Notes: generated by a model not told the origin, from the letters alone. Counted from the first letter of the stretch, positions 16,501 through 24,407 are shown. The stretch is 48,891 nucleotides of DNA from Flagellimonas algicola (GCF_005937185.1 NZ_VCNI01000007.1:1-48891); one strand, 5' to 3'. Made by a program: numbers and translations.

Positions 16501-17005
16501 AAGTACCATTTATTGTACCTTTCTCAACAATGCTAGCACCTGGCAGAGGTTGTCCATTCATATCTGTGACAGTACCAGAAACGGTTTGTTGGAGCACCTC
16601 TTTCACAACCTTTTTATCTGATTTATCAGACACCTCAGGTGCTTTTCGCCTGATTAAATAAATTTGTCTGTCTTTGGTGGTAAAATCAGTTTCTGTGTTT
16701 CCAAAAACTCTTCCTAAAATCTCCTCAATATCCTCTTTTTGTACTTTAATTGAAATTGAACGATCTAAATCAACATCTTCTATCTTGTAAATGAATCGAA
16801 AGTCAGTTGTACTTTCAATTTCATCAATAAATCTTTCCACTTTTACTTTTTCAAGATTTAAGGTTACTTTGGTCCCTTGCCCAAATGCGCTGTGTGCCCT
16901 AGCACTAAAAACGGCTATCAATAATAATAGCATACTAAGCTTCATCTTTAAATCGAATTTCAATAATGGGATGGACCTGCTTGTGAGTGTAAGCGGTTTT
17001 TTCAT
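13547..17005 (-). CDS. susC: SusC/RagA TonB-dependent transporter with STN signalling domain
   Basis: A 1152-residue outer-membrane receptor. After a long signal sequence come an STN domain (about 46-118, TKVTLNLEKVKVERFIDEIE to RQIYLIRRK) used for contact with a FecR anti-sigma, a carboxypeptidase-regulatory-like domain (about 141-215, VSGTVTDMNGQPLPGASIVE), the TonB box region DEVVVVGYGTQ (219-229), the plug (VAGLQVSSTSGTPGGQQRIN, then IRGIGS; DIASIDVLKDAASTAIYGSR) and a 22-strand barrel ending ILGVNVKF. Transport is powered by TonB-ExbB-ExbD. The STN domain, plus the sigma factor and FecR genes directly upstream, shows trans-envelope regulation: ligand binding here is relayed inward to switch on the locus. 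Thirteen bases separate it from susD. Confidence 0.93.
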   Translation of the reverse strand: MKKPLTLTSRSIPLLKFDLKMKLSMLLLLIAVFSARAHSAFGQGTKVTLNLEKVKVERFIDEIESTTDFRFIYKIEDVDLDRSISIKVQKEDIEEILGRVFGNTETDFTTKDRQIYLIRRKAPEVSDKSDKKVVKEVLQQTVSGTVTDMNGQPLPGASIVEKGTINGTSTDFDGNFKLETDNENAILVVSYIGFTTKEVSLDGQLQVIITLSEDSAKLDEVVVVGYGTQSKARITGAISKVNVAETEKTGFLGTDDVLQGRVAGLQVSSTSGTPGGQQRINIRGIGSLQGDNLPLFVIDGIPINISDPSGINVFGEVNNQSPLSLLNPNDIASIDVLKDAASTAIYGSRGTNGVIIITTKKGRTGKGQVNVSSYTGIQFAPQEIKPADTALWLEVNNEARANFNSDQGLNSGDEEFLAPLDNPLPSGETEFDWIGALTRETSRIQDYNISMSGGNENTTYYASLGYFDQEGWFIKSRFQRFSNKLSIEHKFSDKVGAGVNFIGNFTDNSRVASHEGGVRLLIRGLEQRPADPAFIDGFYNVGGSATLTRHNGLQVVEEQDSQYRIYRGILNAFVEIRPFKGFSYTPSFNIDYGTYHDNTYRSPFQVRGRNFNGQVLDSRNILSNVLVENLFNYQKSWNDLDLKVTAAHSFQKQVTESSLIDARNLPSPSFRAISSAAEQFAFGAKTENALDSYLGRISGTFKDRYFLDLSFRRDGSSRFASGKKYGNFPSASMGWVISREPFFKENDFLSFLKLRASYGVTGSTSSIGNYNSLALVSGGADYLGQSGLTANQLENPNLTWEQSSSFNVGVDLALLDNKVSITAEYYTKDTDDLLFDRPVHGTTGFTTFSENIGKLTSNGFELAITASIINKEDFSWNVDFNIATANNELKSLIGDEAIPIGYNVLKVGESIGSFYLLKQIGIYQSDAEVPASLAANGVRAGDVIYEDINGDGQINASDRQVVGNAFPDVFGGLNNTLRYKNFDLTVFSNFSFGNDIFSAWRSGGFLAGGSAGSIRVGGGVEGLGFTQFGQLKETAENRWTGPGTSNNVPRAIAGGTGAAFHNNQASSRWVEDASFFRIKNITLGYTLPNEVSSKLSMDTLRFYLTGNNLFTITDYMGYDPEASDSSDPRTFGADFLTPPPLRTVILGVNVKF

Positions 17006-17054
17006 ACTTTTATAGTGTAATTTGTGGTTAAAATCTTATTTTAATCATAATCCT

Positions 17055-17086
17055 AAATCGAGGAATGTCGCCACATTTCTCGATTT
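17055..17086. terminator. Long hairpin between fecR and susC
   Basis: AAATCGAGGAATGT and ACATTTCTCGATTT pair over 14 positions with a single mismatch around a CGCC loop. The T-run (TTTTTTG) lies on the plus-strand side, while on the minus strand, where both flanking genes are read, an A-run precedes the stem. It probably limits read-through from fecR into susC so that the sigma/FecR pair and the transport genes are separate units, but a plus-strand terminator is an alternative. Confidence 0.55.
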
Positions 17087-17135
17087 TTTGTTTTCTATTT
17101 ATTCGTTTATATCATAGGCTTTTAGTTTTAGTTGC

Positions 17136-18260
17136 TTATTGAATGGTTATTTTATCATTCTCAATTGAATATCTTAAATCATAGACTTCACTCATGCTTT
17201 TTAATACTTTTTCCAGTGGGACCGCTTTAAAACTTGCATTGAATTCCTTACCTGTAAGATTTTTATTTTCATTCGTTATGGTCACATCATAATGTCTTTC
17301 CAATTTTTTCAGAATGTTTTCAAAGGTCATATTTCTAAAGACCAATTCTCCCTTTCTCCATGCCGTATAAATACTGGTAATAGCGGGCTTAACTTCAATT
17401 TCCCCATTATTCTTTCTGAAACTTGCCTTGTACCCTGGTGTTAGCATAGTAGCCCGATCTTTATCAAAAAGTTCATCCTTTTCATAAAGTCCCACGGAAC
17501 CTTCAACAAGTACTATTTCCGATATACCGTCTTCTTGATAAGCATGGACATTAAATCGGGTGCCCAATACTCTTACATTCAATTTATCGGCATTAACAAT
17601 AAATGGGTGCAAGGAATCTTTGGCAACATCGAGATAAGCCTCTCCCGAAACAAAAACTTGTCTATCCATTCCTTCCAAAAACTGTATCGGAAATCTTACC
17701 GAAGACCCTGCATTCAAATGAGCCATGGTACCATCTGAAAGTCGTAGTTCAAAACGCTTTCCAAAAGGGACGGTCAACGTATTATAAGCCAGTTCTTGTG
17801 AATCGACATCATTATATACCAGCTGATCCCCTTGTTGTTGACCAATGGTATTTCCTTTCTTATCCAAAACTTTTACAATACCGTTCTCCTCGATCACCTT
17901 AATCGTGCCATCTTCTAATTCTAAAGTAATGGCGTCATCAGGTATTACCATGCTTTTATTGGAAGTGACATATAAATAAAGGAAGCCAACAGAAATCAAC
18001 CCTATAAATATCGCGGCATAAGAAGCAAAATTTCTCCATTTTACTTTTCGCTCTTGCGCGTGTTGATAGCCATCAACTGTGGTTATGATTCTTCGTAGCA
18101 ATCTAATTTTTGACTTCTCTTCTTCCGAAAGATCCCATACACTCATCAAATCCTTAACCTGAGCCCTTTCACAAAACTCAAACAACAATGATTTCTCCGT
18201 ATCGGAGCATTCACCTCTATTAAATTTGTCGACCAGTTCTAAAAAATCGTTTTTGTGCAT
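17136..18260 (-). CDS. FecR-family anti-sigma factor
   Basis: A 374-residue single-pass membrane protein. The N-terminal cytoplasmic part (about 1-75, FLELVDKFNRGECSDTEKSL) binds the sigma factor; residues 78-98 form the membrane helix (FASYAAIFIGLISVGFLYLY). The periplasmic FecR domain follows (TVPFGKRFELRLSDGTMAHL, NAGSSVRFPIQF, FVSGEAYLDVAKD, VLGTRFNVHAY), and the C-terminal DUF4974/STN-like domain (NMTFENILKKLERHYDVTI to LEKVLKSMSEVYDLRYSI) is the part expected to contact the SusC signalling domain. It lies between the ECF sigma gene and susC on the same strand, the usual order. It would hold the sigma factor inactive until the receptor is occupied. Confidence 0.92.
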   Translation of the reverse strand: MHKNDFLELVDKFNRGECSDTEKSLLFEFCERAQVKDLMSVWDLSEEEKSKIRLLRRIITTVDGYQHAQERKVKWRNFASYAAIFIGLISVGFLYLYVTSNKSMVIPDDAITLELEDGTIKVIEENGIVKVLDKKGNTIGQQQGDQLVYNDVDSQELAYNTLTVPFGKRFELRLSDGTMAHLNAGSSVRFPIQFLEGMDRQVFVSGEAYLDVAKDSLHPFIVNADKLNVRVLGTRFNVHAYQEDGISEIVLVEGSVGLYEKDELFDKDRATMLTPGYKASFRKNNGEIEVKPAITSIYTAWRKGELVFRNMTFENILKKLERHYDVTITNENKNLTGKEFNASFKAVPLEKVLKSMSEVYDLRYSIENDKITIQ

Positions 18261-18359
18261 AATTATTCTTTGCAGGAGAAGGACGCACCTAATCAGGAAA
18301 GCTCACATAACTAAATGCGACATTTAACATTTAATTAACGTGTCGGGCAAAAGGTTTTT

Positions 18360-18950
18360 TCAAAGCGTGGAGAGAAAATATAATAGGCTTACTACTTTAC
18401 CAATAGTACCCTTTAGGTGTTTTAAGGCAATAGACAATTGATTTTCAACAGTCCGATGAGAAATATTGAAATGTTTTGCTATTTCTTGATTGGAATAATC
18501 CTGATACTTGCTCATATAAAAAATAACGCGGCACTTTTTTGGAAGTTCTTTAATTGCTTTCGCGATAATAAAATTTAGATCATTTTTTATTATGGGGGCA
18601 TCGGCTTCATTTGTCAATGGAATTAAGCGTTTGATAATGCTTTCATCCAATTCGGTGAACTTTACCTTGCGGAAAAAAGAAATGGATTTGTGTTTGGCCG
18701 CAACAAATAAATACTTTTCCAGATTATCTATTTTCAAAGTTTCGCGCTTGATCCAAAGATTGGTGAAAAGGTCATGGAGGATATCTTCGGCAAGACCACG
18801 GTCATTAACAATATTAATGGTATATGCCATTAACCTTTTCCAATATCTGTTATAGATTTGATTAAAGGCCATGTCGTTGCCCTCCTTTAATAGATTTAAA
18901 AGATTTTTGTCCGACAGAAATTGAAACTTACTGTTGCCTTCTTTTTCCAT
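18360..18950 (-). CDS. ECF RNA polymerase sigma factor (Bacteroidota SusC-locus type)
   Basis: A 196-residue sigma-70 family protein. Region 2 is FNQIYNRYWKRLMAYTINIV to LAEDILHDLFTNLWIKRETL (about 33-76); region 4 is ELPKKCRVIFYMSKYQDYSN, then QEIAKHFNISHRTVENQLSI (about 133-175), a clear helix-turn-helix for the -35 box. A short hydrophobic tail follows (VVSLLYFLSTL), as often seen in this subfamily. Its gene ends 99 bases before the FecR gene, so the two form a sigma/anti-sigma pair controlling the SusC locus. The target promoter sequence is not apparent. No Bacteroidota vegetative promoter was seen upstream of it. Confidence 0.92.
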   Translation of the reverse strand: MEKEGNSKFQFLSDKNLLNLLKEGNDMAFNQIYNRYWKRLMAYTINIVNDRGLAEDILHDLFTNLWIKRETLKIDNLEKYLFVAAKHKSISFFRKVKFTELDESIIKRLIPLTNEADAPIIKNDLNFIIAKAIKELPKKCRVIFYMSKYQDYSNQEIAKHFNISHRTVENQLSIALKHLKGTIGKVVSLLYFLSTL

Positions 18951-19450
18951 TTGAAAACTAAATTAGTTTTCCTTCATGTAAATTATACAAAATTTTTGAT
19001 TAATAAATGTTTAATTTTTTATGGGGAGCATTATCTTTTGACAAATTCTTTCTGATAGGCATGTCTAATCTCCTATTTTGTTTTCAATAAAATAAAATCA
19101 CTCTTAACGAAACTCTTTTAGCCTATTGATAATGCCAAAGTCCGATACCAAGAAAAGCCATTGTTGCCAAATCATTGGTTATGGATTTTATCATATTTCC
19201 CCAAAGATTGTGGCATTTCGTTTTGCAAAGTGGTTTTAGCAGAAGTTTTTCGGTGTATTCTAAAAAGAACATTTTTTGGCAACCACTTCGCCCAACCATC
19301 CCTTTGAATTAACTCTCAATGTCATAAGGGACCTACATGAAAATGAATAATTCCTAAACCCTCTCGATACATTTAGACCGGGTTTGATTGGGTTTTGCAA
19401 TATTGTTCTTAAGCTTTTGAAAAGGATTAGAAGTCGCGGTGCTAAATCAA
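18951..19450. other. 500-base intergenic region, no gene seen
   Basis: AT-rich sequence between the sigma factor (transcribed away) and the stop of a lipoprotein gene (transcribed toward it, both minus). I saw no open frame with protein-like composition, tRNA or strong hairpin. The sigma gene's promoter must lie within its left part. Confidence 0.4.
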
Positions 19451-19948
19451 TTAGTCTACCCTAGTGTATTCGGTATATTCGTATACCTCGCCTTCCAAGG
19501 TGCTGTCATTGTCCAAATCCCTGTAAAGAAGTCTCTGCTCGTCCAGTTGGATTATGACGTATGGCCTGACAAAATCAGATTGAACAATGTTTATAATGGA
19601 GTCTCCTTGAATGTTCCATGTGCCAGGTGAACTGCCTTCTCTCTGGTCTTGACCAGGGCATAAAATATTTCCCGAACTGAAAAAGAAAGTCTGTTCTCTT
19701 CCATTGGGTGATTCAAATGTGATAAACCAATCCTTGATACAATCCATAGTACTTTTAAATAAATCCACATTAGGCGGCATACTGCCGTCGGCATCACCTG
19801 ATACTCCTAGATAATTTCCAGTCCACTGCCATGTGCCGATAAGCTTGTTCTCAAGGGAATCAATCTCAGAATCAATTGAATCGTCATTGCTGCAAGAGCT
19901 AATCACGAATATTGGTAACAGGATTGGACATAACAAGATTTTTCTCAT
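19451..19948 (-). CDS. Lipocalin-like lipoprotein
   Basis: A 165-residue lipoprotein (MRKILLCPILLPIFVISSC, cysteine 19, then SNDDSIDSE). The mature part has the small lipocalin-like layout common in Flavobacteriia: LIGTWQWTGNYLG after the linker, a TFESPNGREQTFFFSSG strand pair, then GTWNIQGDSIINIVQSDF and a closing strand pair QLDEQRLLYRDLD with YEYTEYTRV. GTW...GTW repeats mark the barrel start and its mid-point. Ligand unknown. It stands alone; a 7-base inverted repeat AATTGTT / AACAATT lies about 65 bases upstream of the start. Confidence 0.65.
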   Translation of the reverse strand: MRKILLCPILLPIFVISSCSNDDSIDSEIDSLENKLIGTWQWTGNYLGVSGDADGSMPPNVDLFKSTMDCIKDWFITFESPNGREQTFFFSSGNILCPGQDQREGSSPGTWNIQGDSIINIVQSDFVRPYVIIQLDEQRLLYRDLDNDSTLEGEVYEYTEYTRVD

Positions 19949-20199
19949 TGTTGATGACTTTGCTTAATTAAATTTACTAAACAGCTATTAGTGAAACATG
20001 AAAGAATTGTTACTTAGCAACAATTTAACTTTGTTCGACCAATTGGTGCTACAAAAGTTTAGGAAATCTTTCTATTCGGTAAACTGACCAAAGATTTTTC
20101 ATCTCTAAAATCGAACACATTTTAGGACTTCACACTTTTTCTAAAGCCATCCCAAGAAATGACCTTTTTATGGGGCCCCAAAGATGACCCCTTATACCT

Positions 20200-20268
20200 C
20201 ATATAAGTTGGATACCCTCATCAACTATATATCCCTATTTTAGTCAATAACTATATTGCCTTATTGTG
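20200..20268 (+). repeat. Imperfect 69-base direct repeat, copy A
   Basis: CATATAAGTTGG at 20200 begins a segment that matches 23508-23576 at roughly 80 percent of positions, including AACTATATATC, a CTATxTTAGT block and AATAAC. It ends in TTATTGTG, which runs on as TGTAATT, a junction motif seen at three other points up to 24853. The surrounding 19949-20383 has no gene; the next gene starts 116 bases downstream. Confidence 0.65.
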
Positions 20269-20383
20269 TGTAATTAGAGCCGACCAAAAAGTATCTGACA
20301 TACGAAAATCCGTATAAGGAGTTTGACCTGCTTCGAACCAACCTTTGTCTTATAATTTTTAACATTAAAAAAAATAGACTAAA

Positions 20384-21334
20384 GTGAATAAAAATCAATT
20401 TGGCAAAAAAGGCTGGACGCCAGACAGAATTGGAGATTTGAATGGCAAAACATACGTCATAACAGGAACTACAAGCGGAATAGGGTTTGAAGCAGTAAAA
20501 ATCTTGCTTTCAAAAGGAGCAAAAGTCGTTATGCTTAATCGGAATCCAAAAAAATCAGCAGACGCGATTCATATTTTGAAACAAGAACTTGGAAACCACA
20601 TAGATGTTTTAGCCATAAAAATGGATTTAGCAGAACAAGCTTTTGTAAAAAAGGTAGCTGAAGAAGTTCTTAAAACAGTTCCTCGAATCGATGCTCTAAT
20701 TTGCAATGCGGCAATTGCCCAAGTGCCAAAACAAACACTAACCGTTGACGGTTGGGAAAGTCAGATGGGAACCAACTACTATGGAAATTGGACATTACAA
20801 GCGTTCCTTTTTCCGTTGGTAGAAAAATCCAAAGGACGTATTGTAACTGTTGGTAGTATGGGGTATGATATGGGAATTAAAACCATCAAATTCGATGATT
20901 TAAATTGGGATAAAGACTATACGCCGAATAATGCTTATAGTCAAAGCAAGCTAGCACAGATTATGACTGTCTATGAACTACAGGATAGATTAAAAGAGGC
21001 AGGTAAAACAGATGTTAAAGCATATGCTTGTCATCCTGGTTCTTCAAGAACCAACTTAATAAATACAAGTGGGAGCTTTATGATGAAATTCATCTTTAAT
21101 ATGATGAAATTATCCCCATTAACACAATCTGCAAAAAAAGGTGCATACCCCCAATTGATGTGTGCAACAGAACCAAATTTAGACCAAAGTGGTTTTTACG
21201 GTCCTACAGGAAGAAACAATTGGACAGGACCAGTTGGAGCTCATAAATTAGAGCAACACGCCAAAGATAAAGCAGTAACTACAAGACTGTGGGAGCTTTC
21301 GGAAAAAGAAACAAGTGTAAAATGGAATATCTAA
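20384..21334 (+). CDS. SDR-family NAD(P)-dependent oxidoreductase
   Basis: A 316-residue short-chain dehydrogenase. The dinucleotide motif TGTTSGIG is at 27-34, CNAA at 108-111 (for the usual NNAG), the catalytic serine in VGSMG at 158, and YSQSK gives Tyr185 and Lys189. The 300-plus length and GSSRTNL after the active site resemble the retinol-dehydrogenase/protochlorophyllide-reductase-like branch. The start is a GTG, because no ATG gives the full N-terminus. Nine bases separate it from an AraC-type regulator that probably controls it, and a four-helix membrane protein follows. Substrate unknown; a carbonyl or alcohol redox step is expected. The left flank is the cassette-like junction at 20261. 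Confidence 0.88.
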   Translation: MNKNQFGKKGWTPDRIGDLNGKTYVITGTTSGIGFEAVKILLSKGAKVVMLNRNPKKSADAIHILKQELGNHIDVLAIKMDLAEQAFVKKVAEEVLKTVPRIDALICNAAIAQVPKQTLTVDGWESQMGTNYYGNWTLQAFLFPLVEKSKGRIVTVGSMGYDMGIKTIKFDDLNWDKDYTPNNAYSQSKLAQIMTVYELQDRLKEAGKTDVKAYACHPGSSRTNLINTSGSFMMKFIFNMMKLSPLTQSAKKGAYPQLMCATEPNLDQSGFYGPTGRNNWTGPVGAHKLEQHAKDKAVTTRLWELSEKETSVKWNI

Positions 21335-21343
21335 TTTTAAATT

Positions 21344-22255
21344 ATGCAACACTTTAAAACGTTATCATCATATTTAGATTATTTAGGCCTTCCTGAACCA
21401 GAGCATCCTATGCTGAGCGTTTTCAACTCAAAAGGCGATGGCTACTTACCTTGTCCAAGAGAAAGTTCACCACCAATCACCAATGATTGCTATTCCATTA
21501 GTTTTAAAAAATATATAGGGGGTAATTTAAACTACGGTCGAACAAAATATGATTTCACGAATGGAGCTTTAATTTTCATTTCCCCAAGACAAGTCTTACA
21601 ATGGGATAATAGCGTAGTATTTGAGCAAAAGGGGTTTTCGATAACCTTTCACGAAGATTTTCTAAAGGGAACGGAATTAGCCCAGCAAGCAAAAAAATAC
21701 GGTTTCTTTTCTTATTCAACTAATGAAGCATTGCACCTTTCACCAAAAGAAGAAAGGCAAATAGAGTCAATTGTTGAGAATATAGAAATTGAGTATCAAA
21801 ACAATCAAGATGCATTTAGCAAAGAAATTATTATTTCTCAATTGGACACGTTATTAAAATATGCCAATCGTTTCTATGAAAGACAATTCTTAAATCGGAA
21901 AGAATTGTCAAACAGCTTGTTGGAGCAATTTAATAAGCATATATCTGAATATTTTGAATCGGGACGATTGCAAGAAAAGGGTATTCCAAGTATAGAACTT
22001 ATCGCAGATGAAATGTCGGTTTCCCAGCGCTATTTGAGTGACACACTTAAAAAGGAAACGGGTAAAACTACTACCGAACACCTACACTTGAATTTAATCG
22101 ATGAAGCAAAAAATATATTATTACAACCCAATAAGAGTATTTCGGAAGTGGCTTATGAATTAGGGTTTGAATATCCACCTTACTTTTCAAGGTTATTCAA
22201 AAAGAAAGAAGGTATAAGTCCAACTGAGTACAGAGAAAAATATAAATTGAATTAA
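21344..22255 (+). CDS. AraC-family transcriptional regulator
   Basis: A 303-residue regulator. The N-terminal two thirds form an AraC-type sensor (NYGRTKYDFTNGALIFISPR is the cupin edge), and the C-terminal 100 residues hold two helix-turn-helix motifs: IELIADEMSVSQRYLSDTLK with KETGKTTTEHLHLNLIDEAK, and SISEVAYELGFEYPPYFSRL with GISPTEYREKY. The gene lies between the SDR gene (9-base gap) and a membrane-protein gene (3-base gap) on the same strand, so it likely regulates its own operon in response to a small molecule. It is a different gene from the AraC fragment at the left edge of the window. Confidence 0.9.
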   Translation: MQHFKTLSSYLDYLGLPEPEHPMLSVFNSKGDGYLPCPRESSPPITNDCYSISFKKYIGGNLNYGRTKYDFTNGALIFISPRQVLQWDNSVVFEQKGFSITFHEDFLKGTELAQQAKKYGFFSYSTNEALHLSPKEERQIESIVENIEIEYQNNQDAFSKEIIISQLDTLLKYANRFYERQFLNRKELSNSLLEQFNKHISEYFESGRLQEKGIPSIELIADEMSVSQRYLSDTLKKETGKTTTEHLHLNLIDEAKNILLQPNKSISEVAYELGFEYPPYFSRLFKKKEGISPTEYREKYKLN

Positions 22256-22258
22256 GCA

Positions 22259-22762
22259 ATGGAATTATTAAAATTAGCCACAGAATGGGCAAAGGCCGAA
22301 GTCTTCTCAACACGTTTCTTCATCTTCTTTGCAATTTTATTTTTGATCGCAAGCGTAGGGTTTTGGCAGTTGGGAAAAACGGATTTAGCAAAGGCTTACA
22401 TCATTCCAACCTTGGCGGCTAGTTTATTGCTTTTGACAATAGGACTTGGTCTATTTTACACCAACAAGTCAAGAATTACCCAATTTGAAAAAGCATTTAA
22501 TAGCGATACCCCGGCTTTTTTACAGTCCGAAATTGAGCGTTCCGAAAGTACACTAAAGGAATACACCGTTGTATTCAAAGTAATTCCAATTCTTATTATC
22601 GTAGCAGCATTAATGATTCTATTTATTAATACACCAACTTGGAGAGCAATTAGTATAATAACTATCGCTACTTTGATAGTTATCTTATTAGTTGACGGAA
22701 CTGCACACTCCAGAATTGAAGCCTACCATAAAGAATTGAAATTGATAGATCAAAAAAAATAA
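22259..22762 (+). CDS. Small membrane protein with four predicted helices
   Basis: A 167-residue protein with hydrophobic segments at about 20-38 (FFIFFAILFLIASVGFWQL), 47-68 (YIIPTLAASLLLLTIGLGLF), 103-124 (VVFKVIPILIIVAALMILFI) and 130-147 (AISIITIATLIVILLV), with a charged loop between the second and third. No family recognised. It starts three bases after the AraC-type gene and probably shares its transcript with the SDR gene, so a role in the same stress or redox response is possible but unproven. Confidence 0.6.
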   Translation: MELLKLATEWAKAEVFSTRFFIFFAILFLIASVGFWQLGKTDLAKAYIIPTLAASLLLLTIGLGLFYTNKSRITQFEKAFNSDTPAFLQSEIERSESTLKEYTVVFKVIPILIIVAALMILFINTPTWRAISIITIATLIVILLVDGTAHSRIEAYHKELKLIDQKK

Positions 22763-22772
22763 CTATAAATGG

Positions 22773-22826
22773 CACTGTATATATGATCATAGCAGCATAT
22801 CGGCAGGATACGCTTCATATGTAAAT
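22773..22826 (+). repeat. Imperfect hairpin repeat, copy 1
   Basis: CACTGTATATATGATCATAG, then CAGCATATCGGCAGGATACG and CTTCATATGTAAAT forms an imperfect stem (TATATGATCATAGC against GGATACGCTTCATATG). It shares CACTGTATAT, ATCATAGCA, TACGCTTCATAT and its position ten bases after a small gene's stop with 24424-24475. Such structures at gene ends resemble the folded recombination sites of gene cassettes, but the canonical integron core bases are not present. Confidence 0.55.
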
Positions 22827-22900
22827 CTTTTATTCCCAAAAACAAAGTCAAATGCTTAATTTATGTCCGTAAATTTAAAAAGGGGTAATCCCATCTATAT

Positions 22901-23332
22901 ATGAATAAACTAAAAATAGGATCAATAATCTTAAGTGTTTGGAGCAGTTTGAATTTTTTCCCTTCCTTATATGTTGGGATAAGTATTTTATTCTTTGACA
23001 GCCACCCACCCGGATTATACGCAATATTAAACGAAGGGGATTTTAAAATAATGAGTCCAGAAATGCTAATGACGGTGGACTCAATTGGTCTCTTTGCAAA
23101 TTTATCCGTGGCAGCTCTGAATTTGTTGATACTTGTGGTAATCTGGAAAGGACTTAACAATAGTATCATATGGACATATTGGGCTTTAATGGTTTCTTGC
23201 GTTATTGCAATATTAGCTGGAGTAGCTGCTGACTATGCTGTAAACTTTGCTTTTCCCGAAGTAAACATAGTCTCGGTGCTTATTGTGGCAGCTGGTTTTA
23301 TATTTTCTGGAATCGGACTTTTTAAAAAGTAA
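22901..23332 (+). CDS. Small membrane protein, four predicted helices
   Basis: A 143-residue protein with hydrophobic stretches at about 7-31, 62-82 (FANLSVAALNLLILVVIWKG), 88-110 (IIWTYWALMVSCVIAILAGV) and 121-139 (VSVLIVAAGFIFSGIGLF). No domain recognised. It is separated from the SDR group by the hairpin repeat and from the next genes by the second copy of the 69-base repeat, so it looks like an independent single-gene unit. Confidence 0.6.
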   Translation: MNKLKIGSIILSVWSSLNFFPSLYVGISILFFDSHPPGLYAILNEGDFKIMSPEMLMTVDSIGLFANLSVAALNLLILVVIWKGLNNSIIWTYWALMVSCVIAILAGVAADYAVNFAFPEVNIVSVLIVAAGFIFSGIGLFKK

Positions 23333-23507
23333 ATAAAATGGATGGAAGTATGGTATAACAGCCCCTAAAATAGAGGTTATGTCCTACCACTTCCTAAGCT
23401 TTTTATAGCCCAATAAAATGAACATTTTTTGGGATTTTAACTTTCTAGTTTATTCTATTTCTTTTAATGGCCGTTTTTAGGGACCTTAAAAATCGTAATC
23501 AATAATT

Positions 23508-23576
23508 CATATAAGTTGGGTATGATCATTAACTATATATCTCTATATTAGTTAATAACCATATCCGATTGTTGTG
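23508..23576 (+). repeat. Imperfect 69-base direct repeat, copy B
   Basis: Second copy of the segment at 20200-20268, in the same orientation and 3.3 kb away. It ends directly before a start codon at 23588, and its end TTGTTGTGGTGCATTAAG (23569-23586) is the second example of the junction motif. The two copies bracket the SDR/AraC/membrane-protein block. The rest of 23333-23587 holds no gene. Confidence 0.65.
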
Positions 23577-23587
23577 GTGCATTAAGA

Positions 23588-24058
23588 ATGAACGAAATAG
23601 ACACATATCAAGGTAGAAAAGTAATCTGGATTAACTACAATGAATTGCTTGAAGGAAAAATGCCTGAGAGTGATTGGATATGTTTAATGACTTCTTCTGA
23701 ATCAAAGCCAAACTCGGACAAATTCGACAGATTTACTCGTGATGCAATTAAAAATGGAATTCTTGAATTTAAAGGTCATGGTGAGTTTGGAGAATTATTA
23801 CACGATTGGTTTGATGAAACAATGGTCATAATGGAAACTATGGAGAATCATTCCGAAATAGATGTGATGACCACTTGGCACAATAACGAATCTCTTGCCG
23901 ATACATTTTGGCAATGTTTCTTTGCCACTTGTTTGCCTGAAACCACAAAATATGACAAACTGAAAATAGTTTGCACCGATTTAGATGGCAAAGACAGGGA
24001 AAATGAATTAGAGAATTATCTCAAACGATTTGCACAAGGTTGGCTCCCAAAAAACTAA
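23588..24058 (+). CDS. Hypothetical protein, 156 aa
   Basis: A 156-residue soluble protein with no signal peptide. Notable segments are IWINYNELLEGKMPESDW, MTSSESKPNSDKFDRFTRDA, HGEFGELLHDWFDETMV, MTTWHNNESLADTFWQCFFA and TCLPETTKYDKLKIVCTDLD. The tryptophan-rich middle and acidic character suggest a small cytoplasmic immunity- or effector-like protein, but no family can be named with confidence. It starts 12 bases after the 69-base repeat and is followed, after 4 bases, by another small unknown gene, so the two are one unit. Confidence 0.6.
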   Translation: MNEIDTYQGRKVIWINYNELLEGKMPESDWICLMTSSESKPNSDKFDRFTRDAIKNGILEFKGHGEFGELLHDWFDETMVIMETMENHSEIDVMTTWHNNESLADTFWQCFFATCLPETTKYDKLKIVCTDLDGKDRENELENYLKRFAQGWLPKN

Positions 24059-24062
24059 AGAT

Positions 24063-24407
24063 ATGTTTGACACTTTTGGAAATAAGGTTCGAATCAAACG
24101 AACAATAGAAACAGAAGAAAAAGGACTTGCAGATAAAGAAGGTGAAGTCTATGGACAAACAACTCCTTCAATGATGGACTGTGAAGTTATTGGAAATCTA
24201 ATAGAAGATGTTGCGATAAATGTGCATTTTGACGATTTAAACGAGTCATTTTGGTTTACCGAAGACTTGATAGAACATTTAGATAATGGTCAAGGTGCTG
24301 AAATCACACTTGATGGAGTTGACAAAAAATGGACTAAAGGCGAAAATGGAGAATGGATTGAAGAAAACACTAAACAAGAAAGCAAATGGTGGGAGTTTTG
24401 GAAATAG
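24063..24407 (+). CDS. Hypothetical protein, 114 aa
   Basis: I start at the ATG at 24063, four bases after the previous stop, rather than the in-frame ATG at 24030 inside the upstream gene. The 114-residue product begins MFDTFGNKVRIKRT and contains GEVYGQTTPSMMDCEVIG, AINVHFDDLNESFWFTEDLI and a tryptophan-rich tail (KWWEFWK). The middle reads like a small beta-rich fold of the kind found beside immunity-type proteins. Function unknown. Its end is followed 17 bases later by the second hairpin repeat, making it the last gene of this unit. Confidence 0.6.
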   Translation: MFDTFGNKVRIKRTIETEEKGLADKEGEVYGQTTPSMMDCEVIGNLIEDVAINVHFDDLNESFWFTEDLIEHLDNGQGAEITLDGVDKKWTKGENGEWIEENTKQESKWWEFWK

